Assembly: GCA_046292445.1 (NCBI GenBank)
Contig: JBKBQT010000002.1
Location: forward strand, 124,001 to 188,000
Source of the DNA: CALIZF01 sp046292445
Lineage (GTDB): Bacteria; Pseudomonadota; Alphaproteobacteria; Rhodobacterales; Rhodobacteraceae
Reading direction: 5' to 3'
DNA length: 64,000 nucleotides
The notes beneath the pieces are model-generated. The model ran no database searches. It was not told the DNA's origin and saw only the letters and a list, made by a program, of their open reading frames with translations. The position numbers and the translations under genes are program-made. Positions 17,141 to 25,994 of the stretch are shown one piece after another (position 1 is the stretch's first letter; each line of letters starts with the position of its first letter).

Positions 17141-18466
17141 TCAGTTGCTCATCTCGCGCCGGGCGACGGCGACCTGCTCGTCGAGCAGGCGGTGCGCTTC
17201 GGCCACCGCCGCGGCGGGGTCCATGCCCTCATACGCGATGCGCTGGATGGCGCGAGCGTAGAGGTTCGAGTTCCACAGCACGCTGATGAAGGGGTTCACG
17301 ACATCGGTGTTCCGCAGCGTGCAGGTCGCCGTGTCGAGACCGCCGGCATGCAGGATCTCGCTGAAGCCGAACTTCGCTTCGGGATAGACGACGTCGAACA
17401 GCAGATCGCCATAGGCCTTGACCGTGGCAGCGGAGGAGGCGCGCAGCGCGTCCATCGCGCCGACGGTCGCGGGCGGGTAGAGCAGCGGGCTGATCCCGGT
17501 CAGCATCGACGCATTGTCCGGCGAGAAGACATGCTGAACCCATTTCTTGCCCAGCTCGACCGTGGGCGACTCGGCGAAGACGGCGAGGAACCGCCCGCCG
17601 GTCTGCGTGGCCTGCATCCGGCCCATCGTGACGGGCGCAATGCCCACCTTCTCCACCAGCGCAGGGTTCTGCCGCATCATCAGGTCGAGCGCGTGCCAGT
17701 GCAGCACCATCGCCGCACGACCCGACCAGAACGCTTCGGGCGGCTCGTTGAAGGCCCAGGCCGGGGCGTCGGGGGCCGAGAACTTCAGCAGATCGGCGTA
17801 GAAGGCGGCGGCCTCGTGGGCGCGCGGATGGTCGAGGATCAGGTTGAGATCGCCATCGAAGAAATCCCAGCAGTTCTGCCACAGCATCGTGCTGGCCATG
17901 ATGGTGGTCATCCGGTTCTCGCCGCCCGCCAGGGCAATGCCGATGACGTCGCGCGAGTGCAGCTTCTCGGCCGCGGCGCGCACCTCGGCCCAAGTGGTCG
18001 GCGGCTCGATCCCGGCTGCTTCGAACAGGTCGCGCCGATAGAACAGGCGCGGGGCCGCCGCCGCCTGGTTGATGGCATAGACCTTGTCGTCGATGATGAT
18101 CAGCCGGTTGGGCAGGAACGCGCCGCGCCCGCCGAGCGCCTCGACGACGTCGTCGAGGGGCGCCAGCAGGCCCTGCGCGGCCAGCCGCGCGGCCGTGCCG
18201 GGGTCGGAGTGGATCACGTCGAGCGGGGCGCCAGCCTGCACATAGGTGGCGATGCGCTGGTTGATGACGCCGGCGGGCGCGCTTTCCAGGATGACATCGG
18301 TCCCGGGGTTGGCCGCAATGAAGCTTGCCACCCAGTCGCGCTGGATCGCCACCACGGCGGGGTCCGTCTCCTGACTGAGGTAGCGGACCACGTCGATGGC
18401 CTGCGCGGAGGTGACAACCCCCGCCGCGAGCAGCGCCCCGAAGGCCGTCGATAGCCAGTGTTTCAT
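17141..18466 (-). CDS. Sugar ABC transporter substrate-binding protein (family 1)
   Basis: This periplasmic protein of 441 residues starts MKHWLSTAFGALLAAGVVTSAQA, a signal peptide, and has the long extracellular solute-binding family 1 fold of CUT1 importers (for example the hinge region around QAGAPLDVIHSDPG and AAMVLHWHALDLM). Binding proteins of this size usually take oligosaccharides or glycosides rather than single pentoses. In this island the cargo may be an apiose-containing saccharide, D-apiose or D-apionate; the sequence does not decide. It follows the two permease genes and is separated from apnO by a strong hairpin. Confidence 0.9.
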   Translation of the reverse strand: MKHWLSTAFGALLAAGVVTSAQAIDVVRYLSQETDPAVVAIQRDWVASFIAANPGTDVILESAPAGVINQRIATYVQAGAPLDVIHSDPGTAARLAAQGLLAPLDDVVEALGGRGAFLPNRLIIIDDKVYAINQAAAAPRLFYRRDLFEAAGIEPPTTWAEVRAAAEKLHSRDVIGIALAGGENRMTTIMASTMLWQNCWDFFDGDLNLILDHPRAHEAAAFYADLLKFSAPDAPAWAFNEPPEAFWSGRAAMVLHWHALDLMMRQNPALVEKVGIAPVTMGRMQATQTGGRFLAVFAESPTVELGKKWVQHVFSPDNASMLTGISPLLYPPATVGAMDALRASSAATVKAYGDLLFDVVYPEAKFGFSEILHAGGLDTATCTLRNTDVVNPFISVLWNSNLYARAIQRIAYEGMDPAAAVAEAHRLLDEQVAVARREMSN

Positions 18467-18506
18467 GCGTTGGTTCCTCCCTTTGATGTTGTGCAGGCGT
18501 CTTGCA

Positions 18507-19409
18507 TCAGCCCTTCACCGCCCCGGCCCCGAGGCCGGAGACCATCTGCCGCGCGGCGAAGGCGAACAGGAACAGCACCGGCACGGTGGCCAGCACGCCC
18601 GCAGCATTCACGAGGCCCCAAGAATAGACGGACGTCTCGAGGATGAGGGACGCGATGCCGAGCGACACCGTGCGCTTGGGCTCGTCGCTGATCAGCACGA
18701 GCGAGTAGAGCAGCTCGTTCCAGACCACGACGAAGGTGAACACGAGCGAGGCCACGATCCCCGGCCAGGCCTGCGGCACGATCACCAGCAGGAAGGCCCG
18801 GTGGCGCGTGCAGCCGTCGATCATCGCGGCCTCCTCCAGCGCCCGGGGGATCGCCTCGATGTAGGGCCGCAGGATCCACAGCGAGAAGGGCAGCGTGATG
18901 GTCAGATAGGTGATCGCCAGCGCCGTCAGGCTGTTGAGCATCCCGAGATTGAACCAGATGCGAAAGAACGGCAGCGCCAGCAGAATCGGCGGCAGCATGT
19001 AGATGAACAGCACGCCGAAGGTGAACAGCTTCGAGCCGATGAACTCGAACCGGGTGACGGCATAGACCGAGGCGAGGCTGATCGTCACCCCCACGATGCA
19101 GGAGATGCCCGCCACGAGGAACGTATTCACGAAGTAGCGCGGAAAGCTCGTGAACCGCCACAGCTCGACGTAATGCTCGGTGGTCGGTGCCTGCGGCAGG
19201 ATCAGCGGCGGGCGGTTGAACAGCTCGATGTTGGGCTTGAAGCTGGAGACCAGCATCCAGAACAGCGGCAGCAGCACGATCATCAGTACGGCGATGGCCC
19301 CGAGGGTCACCAGCGCCTGCTCGAAGCGCCGCCGCGCCGCCGCGCGCCGCGCCCGCTTCGACAGGCGCAGCGTCGGCTGCGCGGTGGGCGGCAGGGCGGC
19401 CTCGCTCAC
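18507..19409 (-). CDS. Sugar ABC transporter permease, MalG type
   Basis: The 300-residue product has six predicted membrane helices, beginning with ALVTLGAIAVLMIVLLPLFWMLVSSF, and the ATPase-contact loop EEAAMIDGCTRHRAFLLVIVP typical of MalG-like subunits. The GTG start overlaps the stop of the preceding permease (GTGA), so translation is coupled. A longer open frame upstream is read in a shadow frame of that permease and is not used. It forms the channel with its MalF-like partner for the sugar bound by the downstream-encoded binding protein. Confidence 0.9.
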   Translation of the reverse strand: MSEAALPPTAQPTLRLSKRARRAAARRRFEQALVTLGAIAVLMIVLLPLFWMLVSSFKPNIELFNRPPLILPQAPTTEHYVELWRFTSFPRYFVNTFLVAGISCIVGVTISLASVYAVTRFEFIGSKLFTFGVLFIYMLPPILLALPFFRIWFNLGMLNSLTALAITYLTITLPFSLWILRPYIEAIPRALEEAAMIDGCTRHRAFLLVIVPQAWPGIVASLVFTFVVVWNELLYSLVLISDEPKRTVSLGIASLILETSVYSWGLVNAAGVLATVPVLFLFAFAARQMVSGLGAGAVKG

Positions 19410-20314
19410 CGGAACCGCTCCTGCGCCCGCTCGTAGATGCGCCAGTAGACGAGCGACATCGCCAGCAGGATGAAGAACACGATCACCGCCAGCGCCGAGC
19501 CGCGCCCTAGGCTGAATTCGCCGAACACGAAGCGGTAGATGTAGAGCGGCAGCGTCTCGGTGCGCCCGATCGGCCCGCCCTGCGTCAGCAGATAGACGAC
19601 CTCGAAATTGTTGAAGTTCCATATTGTGCGCAGCATGCCGACCACCAGCATGACCGGCACCAGCGACGGCAGGGTGATGAAGCGGAACCGCTGCCACGCC
19701 GTGGCGCCGTCCACCTCTGCGGCCTCGTAGAGCTGGCGGTCGATGGTCTGCAGCTGCGCGAGGAACACGATCACCATGAAGGGGAAGTTCTTCCACACAT
19801 TGACCAGCACCACCCCCCACATCGCCCAGTCGAGCGACCCGAAGGGCGAGGCGGCCATGGGCAGGTCAAGCGCGCGGATCCAGTAGTTCAGGATGCCCGT
19901 GGCGTCGGAGAACATGAACCGCCATGTCAGCGCCGCCACGACATAGGGCACGAGATAGGAGAACAGCATCACGCCGCGGATGGGCGCACGCAGGGGAAAG
20001 TCGCGGTTCAGCAGCAGGGCGATGCCGAGGCCGATCAGCATCTGCAGGCCGAGGCTTGCGAAGGTGAACACGAAGGTGTTGCCGATGGCGCGGTTGAAGC
20101 CGTGGTGGCCGATCACGGCGGCGAAATTGTCGAGGCCGACGAAGGTGGAGGTCCGGCTGAACAGGCCCTGCTGGTGCACGGACAGCTGGATCACCTGAAG
20201 GATGGGATAGAGCGTCAGCCCGACGATCAGCACCACCAGCGGCATGAGCAGCAGCAGCCCGACCTTGCGGTCGTGGCTCATGGGCGTGCGCCGGGCCTTT
20301 CCCCGGCGGCGCAT
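19406..20314 (-). CDS. Sugar ABC transporter permease, MalF type
   Basis: The 302-residue product has an Arg/Lys-rich N terminus followed by six membrane helices, first VGLLLLMPLVVLIVGLTLYP, and the loop YEAAEVDGATAWQRFRFITLP that docks on the ATPase. ATG 20314 is favoured because GGAG lies 9 bases ahead; ATG 20281 and ATG 20350 are in frame alternatives. It is the first gene of the transporter operon, about 95 bases downstream of an operator-like palindrome, and overlaps the next permease by 4 bases. Confidence 0.9.
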   Translation of the reverse strand: MRRRGKARRTPMSHDRKVGLLLLMPLVVLIVGLTLYPILQVIQLSVHQQGLFSRTSTFVGLDNFAAVIGHHGFNRAIGNTFVFTFASLGLQMLIGLGIALLLNRDFPLRAPIRGVMLFSYLVPYVVAALTWRFMFSDATGILNYWIRALDLPMAASPFGSLDWAMWGVVLVNVWKNFPFMVIVFLAQLQTIDRQLYEAAEVDGATAWQRFRFITLPSLVPVMLVVGMLRTIWNFNNFEVVYLLTQGGPIGRTETLPLYIYRFVFGEFSLGRGSALAVIVFFILLAMSLVYWRIYERAQERFR

Positions 20315-20409
20315 CGCCGCGTCTCCAGCCGTCGATGACGGTGCGCCCATCGCGCAGCGCCTCCCCCCTGGGTCGTGCGTCGCCTCTGGTGGGCGACATC
20401 ACTGATATG

Positions 20410-20422
20410 CTCATCACATGAG
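20410..20422. promoter_or_regulatory. Operator-like palindrome CTCAT-N3-ATGAG, copy 1
   Basis: CTCAT-cac-ATGAG lies between oiaK and the transporter operon. With its flanks it matches the copy at 25978-25990 in 20 of 21 bases (TATGCTCATCA-y-ATGAGTTGA). Two 5-bp half-sites around a 3-bp centre fit a FadR-subfamily GntR dimer, which is encoded in the island. Confidence 0.75.
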
Positions 20423-20450
20423 TTGAGCGTGGCCGAGTCGGCGGCGGCTG

Positions 20451-21773
20451 TCAACAGCCTCCCTGTCGGCACAGTCCGAAATAATCGGGGCCGCCGACCT
20501 GCCCGCCCTTCAGCGCGATGGTCAGCCCGTCGAGGCGCGTGTCGGCGCCATGGGCATGGCAGAGCGGCGAGCCCGGCGCGACCGGCGCCGCCGCCGTCAG
20601 CGCGACGAGGCCGAGCGCCCGGGCCACGGCGCCGCTGGTGTCGCCGCCCGCCACCACAAGGCGCGACAGGCGTGCCCGGTCGAGCACGGCGCGCGCCACG
20701 GCCCCCAGCGCCGCGCCGAGCGCATGGCGCCCCTCGGCACCGAGCCGGCCCTCGAAGGCGGCGATGGCGGTGTCGTCGGGCCCGCGGGCCGCGTAGAGCA
20801 CTGTGCTCCGCCCGGCCGAAAGCGCCGCACAGCAGGACTCGACGGCCGGGCCCTGATCGTCGAGCAGGGCCGCGGGGTCGGCCCGCAGGCAGGCCCAGCC
20901 CTGCGCCTCGGCCCAGCCGATCTGCGCCGCCGTCGCGGGCGAGCAGCTCCCGCACACCACGAACAGCGGGTCCGCCGCAGCAAGCCGGGGCGCGGGCATC
21001 GGCGGCGCCAGCCAACCCGCGGTGCGCCAGTGCGCCACCAGCGCGTATTCAAGCCCCGAGGACGAGACCGAAAAGCCGCTCTTGGTCCGGTTTCGCCAGA
21101 TCAGGGCGCCCGCGGCCTCCAGCGTCGCGGCGTCGAGCGTGTCGATCAGCACCGCGCGCGCGCCCTCATCCAGCGCCGCCGCCAGCGCCGTCTGCCCGCT
21201 GTCGTGCGACAGGGCGAGGAAATCGACCAGCCCGACCGGCAGGGCCGTCTGCGCCGCCAGGTGCCGCCGCAGGTCAGCTTCGTCCATGGGCGTCACGGGG
21301 TGACGGGCCATGGTCGGGTGGCGATCGAGCCGGTATCCCACCCCGTCCACGGCGGCGAACAGCGTGCCGAAGATCTGATACCGCCGCAGGGACGGGGCGG
21401 CCACCAGCATCGAGGCCCAGGGCGCGCCCGTGGCGGCCAGCCCGATCTCCAGCGCCCGGCCGATGCTGCCGACATGCGGCGCGCTGTCGAAGGTGGAGCA
21501 GACCTTATACTGCATGAGCGCCGGGCGCAGCGCCGCGAGCGCGCCTAGGGCGGTGGGCAGATGCGCCGCCATCCAGTCGGGCGATTGCGCCCGCGCCGTG
21601 CCAGCGATGCCCACCGCGCGCAGGCCGGGGAAGCGGGCGAGGTCGTCGGGTGCCGGCGGCCCGAGGAACAGGACCGTGGGCAACCCGGCAAAGGCCAGCA
21701 CCTCCATGACGTCGGTGCTGCCGGTGAAGTCGTCGCCATAGAAGCCGATCAACAGGCCGGGCGGCAGCGTCAC
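20451..21773 (-). CDS. oiaK: 3-oxo-isoapionate kinase candidate, DUF1537 family
   Basis: Four-carbon acid sugar kinases of the DUF1537 family phosphorylate small sugar acids. The 440-residue product opens with the family motif GFYGDDFTGSTDVMEVL (sugar-acid binding domain) and has the nucleotide-binding domain with FVVCGSCSPATAAQI and VVAGGDTSGAVARALGL. Length is normal. GTG 21773 overlaps the stop of the RuBisCO-like gene by GTGA, so the two are coupled. Pairing with a RuBisCO-like protein is the hallmark of the OiaK-OiaX branch of D-apionate breakdown, in which the kinase makes 3-oxo-isoapionate 4-phosphate. The substrate is inferred from that context. Confidence 0.8.
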   Translation of the reverse strand: MTLPPGLLIGFYGDDFTGSTDVMEVLAFAGLPTVLFLGPPAPDDLARFPGLRAVGIAGTARAQSPDWMAAHLPTALGALAALRPALMQYKVCSTFDSAPHVGSIGRALEIGLAATGAPWASMLVAAPSLRRYQIFGTLFAAVDGVGYRLDRHPTMARHPVTPMDEADLRRHLAAQTALPVGLVDFLALSHDSGQTALAAALDEGARAVLIDTLDAATLEAAGALIWRNRTKSGFSVSSSGLEYALVAHWRTAGWLAPPMPAPRLAAADPLFVVCGSCSPATAAQIGWAEAQGWACLRADPAALLDDQGPAVESCCAALSAGRSTVLYAARGPDDTAIAAFEGRLGAEGRHALGAALGAVARAVLDRARLSRLVVAGGDTSGAVARALGLVALTAAAPVAPGSPLCHAHGADTRLDGLTIALKGGQVGGPDYFGLCRQGGC

Positions 21774-23026
21774 GACACGCTCGCGAAGAAGTCGAGGGCG
21801 CGGGCGAGGCCAGGGTTCGCGGCGGCGGCTTCGGCCTTCGGCGTGCCGGCCAGGGCTGCATTCCACGCCGCGCGCAGGGCTTCGACCCCTGCGGCGATGC
21901 CGTCGGGGTGCGCGGTGATCCCGCCGCCGCAGGCATGGATCAGGTCGGCGGACCCGAGCGCGGCATAAGTGTCCCACACCTGATCCGGCGTCTGCCCGGA
22001 GGAGAACACCGGCATCACGGTGCAGTCGGGGTGCGGGGGGGCGAACAGGGGCGTCAGGCAGGCGCGCGCTGAAGCCAGCACCGAGGCATCGGGCTCGCAG
22101 AACTTGTTGCGCAACCCGTTGACGTGCATATGGTCGGCCCCCGCGAGCCGCCAGAACGCCGACCACGCCGCATAGTCGAACCCGAGCGCGGGGTGGCGCG
22201 AGAGATAGCCCCAGCCGTTGCGGTGGGCGTGGATCGGCAGCAGCGCGTGCCGCGACAGGCCGAGAAACCCGCTCAGGCCCACCGAGTTCAGCGAGACCAT
22301 GACGCAGGTGGCCCCGGCCGACAGGGCCATGTCGTGGCGCCTGCGCATCTGGTCAATCTCACCGGTGAGGTTGAAGGCCACCATCGGCTTGCGCCCCAGG
22401 CGGTCGGCGTGGCGGTCGACCACGGCCATGACCGCGCGCACCCGCGCCTCGAACGGGCAGTGCGGCCCGTCAACCTGCAATTCGTCGTCCTTGATGAAGT
22501 CGATGCCGCCCGCGCACAGGCGCTCGACCTGTTCGGCGGTCGCCTCGGGCGACAGGCCGACGCTCGGCTTGATGATGGTGCCGATCAGCGGTCGGCCCTC
22601 GACCCCGGCGAGGCGCCGCGTTCCCGCCACGCCGAAGCGCGGGCCGGGGAATGCGGCAGCAAAGCTGTCCGGAAAATGCACCGCCTCGAGCCGCAGGCCC
22701 GAGAAGGGTTTCAGCTCGAACAGGTTGCCCGCGACCGTGGCAAGCACCGTCGGCAGGCAGGGGCCGAAATTGCTTTCGGGCCAGGACAGTGTGACGCGCG
22801 CCTGGCGGATCGTCCCGCCCCGCGCCGCGCCGGGCAGCGAGGGGGTCGCAACCTCGCCGGTGATCTCGACCGCCTCGATCCGCGCGGCATGGGCATCGAG
22901 GAAGGAGTCGGATTCGGCTTTCAGCTTCACGAAGGTGCCGGTGGACTGCTCGCCCGCCATCACGGCGGCGGCGTGGGCGGGGTCGAGGGCGGTCTCGATG
23001 CGGTAGGTGGCGACGAGGCGGCTCAT
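21770..23026 (-). CDS. oiaX: RuBisCO-like protein, 3-oxo-isoapionate-4-phosphate decarboxylase candidate
   Basis: The 418-residue product is a RuBisCO large-subunit homologue (form IV, RuBisCO-like). It keeps the active-site Lys in LIGTIIKPSVGLSP and the metal-binding, carbamylatable Lys with its two acids in GGIDFIKDDEL. The phosphate-binding SGG segment reads FSSGQTP, and the loop-6 region (HMHVNGLRNKF) is unlike true RuBisCO, so it does not fix CO2. In the published apiose pathway, as I recall it, OiaX decarboxylates 3-oxo-isoapionate 4-phosphate to L-erythrulose 1-phosphate. GGAGG precedes the ATG, which overlaps the apsD stop (ATGA). Confidence 0.82.
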   Translation of the reverse strand: MSRLVATYRIETALDPAHAAAVMAGEQSTGTFVKLKAESDSFLDAHAARIEAVEITGEVATPSLPGAARGGTIRQARVTLSWPESNFGPCLPTVLATVAGNLFELKPFSGLRLEAVHFPDSFAAAFPGPRFGVAGTRRLAGVEGRPLIGTIIKPSVGLSPEATAEQVERLCAGGIDFIKDDELQVDGPHCPFEARVRAVMAVVDRHADRLGRKPMVAFNLTGEIDQMRRRHDMALSAGATCVMVSLNSVGLSGFLGLSRHALLPIHAHRNGWGYLSRHPALGFDYAAWSAFWRLAGADHMHVNGLRNKFCEPDASVLASARACLTPLFAPPHPDCTVMPVFSSGQTPDQVWDTYAALGSADLIHACGGGITAHPDGIAAGVEALRAAWNAALAGTPKAEAAAANPGLARALDFFASVS

Positions 23027-24063
23027 GCCCAGCCCTCCGCCGTCCGGTGCAGGGCCCGGTCGCCCGCCGCACTCTCGTAGGCGGCGAGCGCGAGGGCCAG
23101 CGTCTGCAGGTTGTCTGCACCGGAGGGTTGCGGTGTGGCACCGGTCAGCAGGCAGTCGCGCCAGTGGGCGCAGGTCGCAACGACGCTCTCCTGCACGACA
23201 TGCCACGGCGCGGCGCCCCAGGGTGGCACGGTCGGCGCGGCATCGAGATCCGTCGCGCCGCCCGCGCGGTGAAGGCGCAGGCGCAGGTCGTGCGACAGCT
23301 CCACCGTCGCCTCGTCGCCCTCGATCACCGCGAGCACCTGCGGGAACGGCTCGGGGTGCCAGCGGGTCCAGAAGCTGCAATCGCAGATCGACACCGCCCC
23401 CGAGGCATGGCGCAGGGTGGCATGAAAGCTGTCCTCGCCGCGCACGACCGGATTCAGGCGCTGGGTCCGGCAGAACAGGCTGTCTGCCTCGCCGAGGAAG
23501 CGCCGCGCGAGGTCGAACAGGTGCAGGCCGACATCCATGATCGCGAACCGCTCGATCTGCGCGAGATAGGGCTGGTTGGCGTAGTTGTCGTAGCCGTGGC
23601 GGAAGCTGAACCGGGCGAAGTTCGGGCGGCCCAGCGCGCCGCTGTCCACCACCTCGCCCATCACGCGGAGGGGCCGCTGCCAGCGGAAGTTCTCGTGCAC
23701 CATCAACGGCACGCCCGCCCGGTCGCAGGCGTCGACCATGGCGCGGGCATCCTCCAGCGTGTCGGCAAAGGGTTTCTGGCACTTGGCGGCCACGCCGTGG
23801 GCGGCCGCCAGTTCGACGAGGGCCCGGTGCGAGGGGCTGGTGGTGACGATGTCGACGAAGTCCAGCGCCGCCGTCCGCAGCATGGCGTCCGCATCGGTGA
23901 AGGCGGCGGGCACCCCGAAGCGGGCCGCCGCGGCGTCTGCCTTGCCGCGATCGACGTCGCAGACCGCGACCAGGTCCACCCCGTCGAGCCCCGTCCAGGC
24001 GTGCAGATGGTTTTCGGAGAAGAAACCGCAGCCGATCAGGCCGCCGCGCAGGCGTCGCGTCAT
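23023..24063 (-). CDS. apsD: D-apiose dehydrogenase candidate, Gfo/Idh/MocA family
   Basis: The 346-residue product is a two-domain Gfo/Idh/MocA oxidoreductase. It has an NAD(P)-binding loop GLIGCGFFSENHLHAW, the catalytic-type motif CQKPFADTLEDA (the EKP-like segment with Lys) and a C-terminal alpha/beta domain with IMDVGLHLFDLARRF. In the apiose pathway an enzyme of this family, ApsD, oxidises D-apiose to D-apionolactone. Placement between the lactonase-like gene (4 bases upstream) and the RuBisCO-like gene (4-base overlap) supports that role. By sequence alone it could oxidise another sugar. Confidence 0.78.
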   Translation of the reverse strand: MTRRLRGGLIGCGFFSENHLHAWTGLDGVDLVAVCDVDRGKADAAAARFGVPAAFTDADAMLRTAALDFVDIVTTSPSHRALVELAAAHGVAAKCQKPFADTLEDARAMVDACDRAGVPLMVHENFRWQRPLRVMGEVVDSGALGRPNFARFSFRHGYDNYANQPYLAQIERFAIMDVGLHLFDLARRFLGEADSLFCRTQRLNPVVRGEDSFHATLRHASGAVSICDCSFWTRWHPEPFPQVLAVIEGDEATVELSHDLRLRLHRAGGATDLDAAPTVPPWGAAPWHVVQESVVATCAHWRDCLLTGATPQPSGADNLQTLALALAAYESAAGDRALHRTAEGWA

Positions 24064-24067
24064 TGCA

Positions 24068-25927
24068 TCAGGTCTCCACAAGGGCGATGGCGAAGGGGGG
24101 CAGGATGACCGGGCTGCTGCACGGCGCGCGCGGCCCCGCCATCCACGCCGGATCGGCGAGAGCGTCGGCCAGGCGCGCGGCATCGAGGCAGCGGATCGCA
24201 CGCGCCGACAGCGGCAGTGGGGCGGGTTTTGGGCCGGTATTGGCCGCGAGGGCGAGCGCCGCACCCCACAGCACCGCCACATCGCCGGGGCGCCCCGGCG
24301 CCGTGACGCGGTGCAGTGCCCCAAGCAGCGGCACGGCGGCGGCGACGTGGAAGGCTGGGCGCACCACGGCGCCGGGAAAGTGCGCCTGCCAGTCAGCCCC
24401 GGCGTCGGCCGCCAGCAGCGACAGCGGCCCCGAAATCGCCCCGACGCCCACCGAGCGGATCCCGCCTTGGGCGGCATGGGCAAGGTAGCCCGCAAGCCAA
24501 GCCGCCCCGAACAGGCCGCGGCTGCGCGGGTCGCGGTCGGTCATGGCGCGCCGTTGCCAGGCCGGGTTGTCGGCCAGCGCCGCGCCGTAGGGGTTGGTCC
24601 ACAGCCCGATGGCCGCGAGGCCGATGTCGGCGGGTCGGCCGTCCGCATGGGCAAGCAGGGTGGCGAAGACCGCGGGCAGCGCCTCCAGCGTCTCCATCAC
24701 CGACAGGTCGTCGGCGGCGTGCACGATGGCGGCGGTGGAGACGGTCACGGCGTCGCCGCCTGCACGGGGCGGGTGGCGGTTGAGTTCGGGGAAGAAGGTG
24801 AGCATCCCCTCTACCGCCTCGGCCCCGGGAAAGGCCGCACGCACCGCGGCGAGCGCCTGCGCGCATGGCAGGCCGTCCGGCCACGGGCCCTCGGGCTGAT
24901 GGCTCCTGAGGAAGGCGGCGGGCAGCGCCATCGCCGAGCGCACGGGCCCCGCCGCCGCGGCCACCGCGCGCAGGACCTGCGCGGGGTCGGCATCGTCGGC
25001 CGCGATCAGGCGCAGGTGCAGAGGGGCCGCCAGCCGCGCGGCGAGCGCCTGCGCCTGCGCGGCCCGCGCGCGCGCCTGCGCGGGGTCGCGCAGGTCGATC
25101 CACGCGTCCAGCCGGTCCGGCTTCAGGGCGGCGAGGGCGGCGACATCTCCCGGCAGCGCCGTGCCGGGCAGCCAGACGAGGCCGCGGGCGGGTGTCGCGC
25201 AGGGGCCCGGCGCGGCGGCGGTCGGCGGTGCCTCGGCAGATCCCCGCAGCGCGACCGACACGCGCTGCCTGACCAGGCTGCCGCCCGGCAGGCGGTAGGG
25301 AAAGGGCAGCGCCAGCGGCCGATAGTAGGTCTTGAACGACGCGTCGGTCCAATTGCGCTGGTCCTCCATCTCGAACGGCAGGTCGGCCTCAAACGCAAGG
25401 CTCGCCTCGGCCCCGCCTGGCAGAGCGATGCGCAGCCGGTCAAAGCCGCGCAGCGGCTGGCCGGGGCTGATCCGTTCGGGGATCCGGGTCTCGACCGAGC
25501 CGATCCCTGGCCCCTCGGCCGTCACGGTCGCGCCGCTGAACCCCGCGAGAGGGTGCAGCACGACGAAACCCGTGCGGTTGGTGTCGAGGTCGCGCGCAAC
25601 GCGCGCCTCGACCGTGAAGGCCACGGCATCGCCCCGCACCGTGACCGTGCCCGCGCAATCGAGCGCCCCCTCGCCCAGCGTCGCGTCGAACCGAAGGCGC
25701 AGGGCCTCGCCGTCTTGCACGCTGTCGCAACTCACGAGGCGCGCGGGCAGCGTGCCCCAGTCGGCATCGCGCGCCAGAAATTCGATGCCGCGCAGCACCT
25801 CGACGCCATCCGCCGACAGGTAGCGAAGGCTCAAGTCGGCCCAGGCGAAGCGCCAGCGTCCCGCCTCGTGCCAGTCGAGCGCAGTCGGCGCCATGTCGCC
25901 GCCCAGCAGTGCCCAGCCTGCCATCAT
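24068..25927 (-). CDS. apnL: D-apionate lactonase candidate
   Basis: This 619-residue cytosolic-looking protein has no signal peptide and no motif that I can assign to a common enzyme class. Its size, its N-terminal beta-rich half (for example WRFAWADLSLRYLSADGVEV) and its place directly before apsD match recalled ApnL proteins, which open D-apionolactone to D-apionate. It is the first gene of the catabolic operon. Two adjacent ATGs (25927 and 25924) follow a G-rich ribosome site, and an operator-like palindrome lies 50 bases upstream. The assignment rests more on context than on motifs. Confidence 0.68.
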   Translation of the reverse strand: MMAGWALLGGDMAPTALDWHEAGRWRFAWADLSLRYLSADGVEVLRGIEFLARDADWGTLPARLVSCDSVQDGEALRLRFDATLGEGALDCAGTVTVRGDAVAFTVEARVARDLDTNRTGFVVLHPLAGFSGATVTAEGPGIGSVETRIPERISPGQPLRGFDRLRIALPGGAEASLAFEADLPFEMEDQRNWTDASFKTYYRPLALPFPYRLPGGSLVRQRVSVALRGSAEAPPTAAAPGPCATPARGLVWLPGTALPGDVAALAALKPDRLDAWIDLRDPAQARARAAQAQALAARLAAPLHLRLIAADDADPAQVLRAVAAAAGPVRSAMALPAAFLRSHQPEGPWPDGLPCAQALAAVRAAFPGAEAVEGMLTFFPELNRHPPRAGGDAVTVSTAAIVHAADDLSVMETLEALPAVFATLLAHADGRPADIGLAAIGLWTNPYGAALADNPAWQRRAMTDRDPRSRGLFGAAWLAGYLAHAAQGGIRSVGVGAISGPLSLLAADAGADWQAHFPGAVVRPAFHVAAAVPLLGALHRVTAPGRPGDVAVLWGAALALAANTGPKPAPLPLSARAIRCLDAARLADALADPAWMAGPRAPCSSPVILPPFAIALVET

Positions 25928-25977
25928 CGCCCCCCCCTGCCGTGTCGGTCGGCGCCGACGACGGTGCAGACGGTATG

Positions 25978-25990
25978 CTCATCATATGAG
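25978..25990. promoter_or_regulatory. Operator-like palindrome CTCAT-N3-ATGAG, copy 2
   Basis: CTCAT-cat-ATGAG stands between the 3' end of the GntR-type gene and apnL, 50 bases before the apnL start. Its centre CATATG extends the symmetry. It is the second copy of the motif at 20410-20422 and probably controls the apnL-apsD-oiaX-oiaK operon. Confidence 0.78.
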
Positions 25991-25994
25991 TTGA

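Noticed and set aside
21770..23026. A true CO2-fixing RuBisCO large subunit
   Set aside because: The protein is 418 residues, has an altered loop 6 and SGG region, and sits in a sugar-acid operon without small subunit or phosphoribulokinase.
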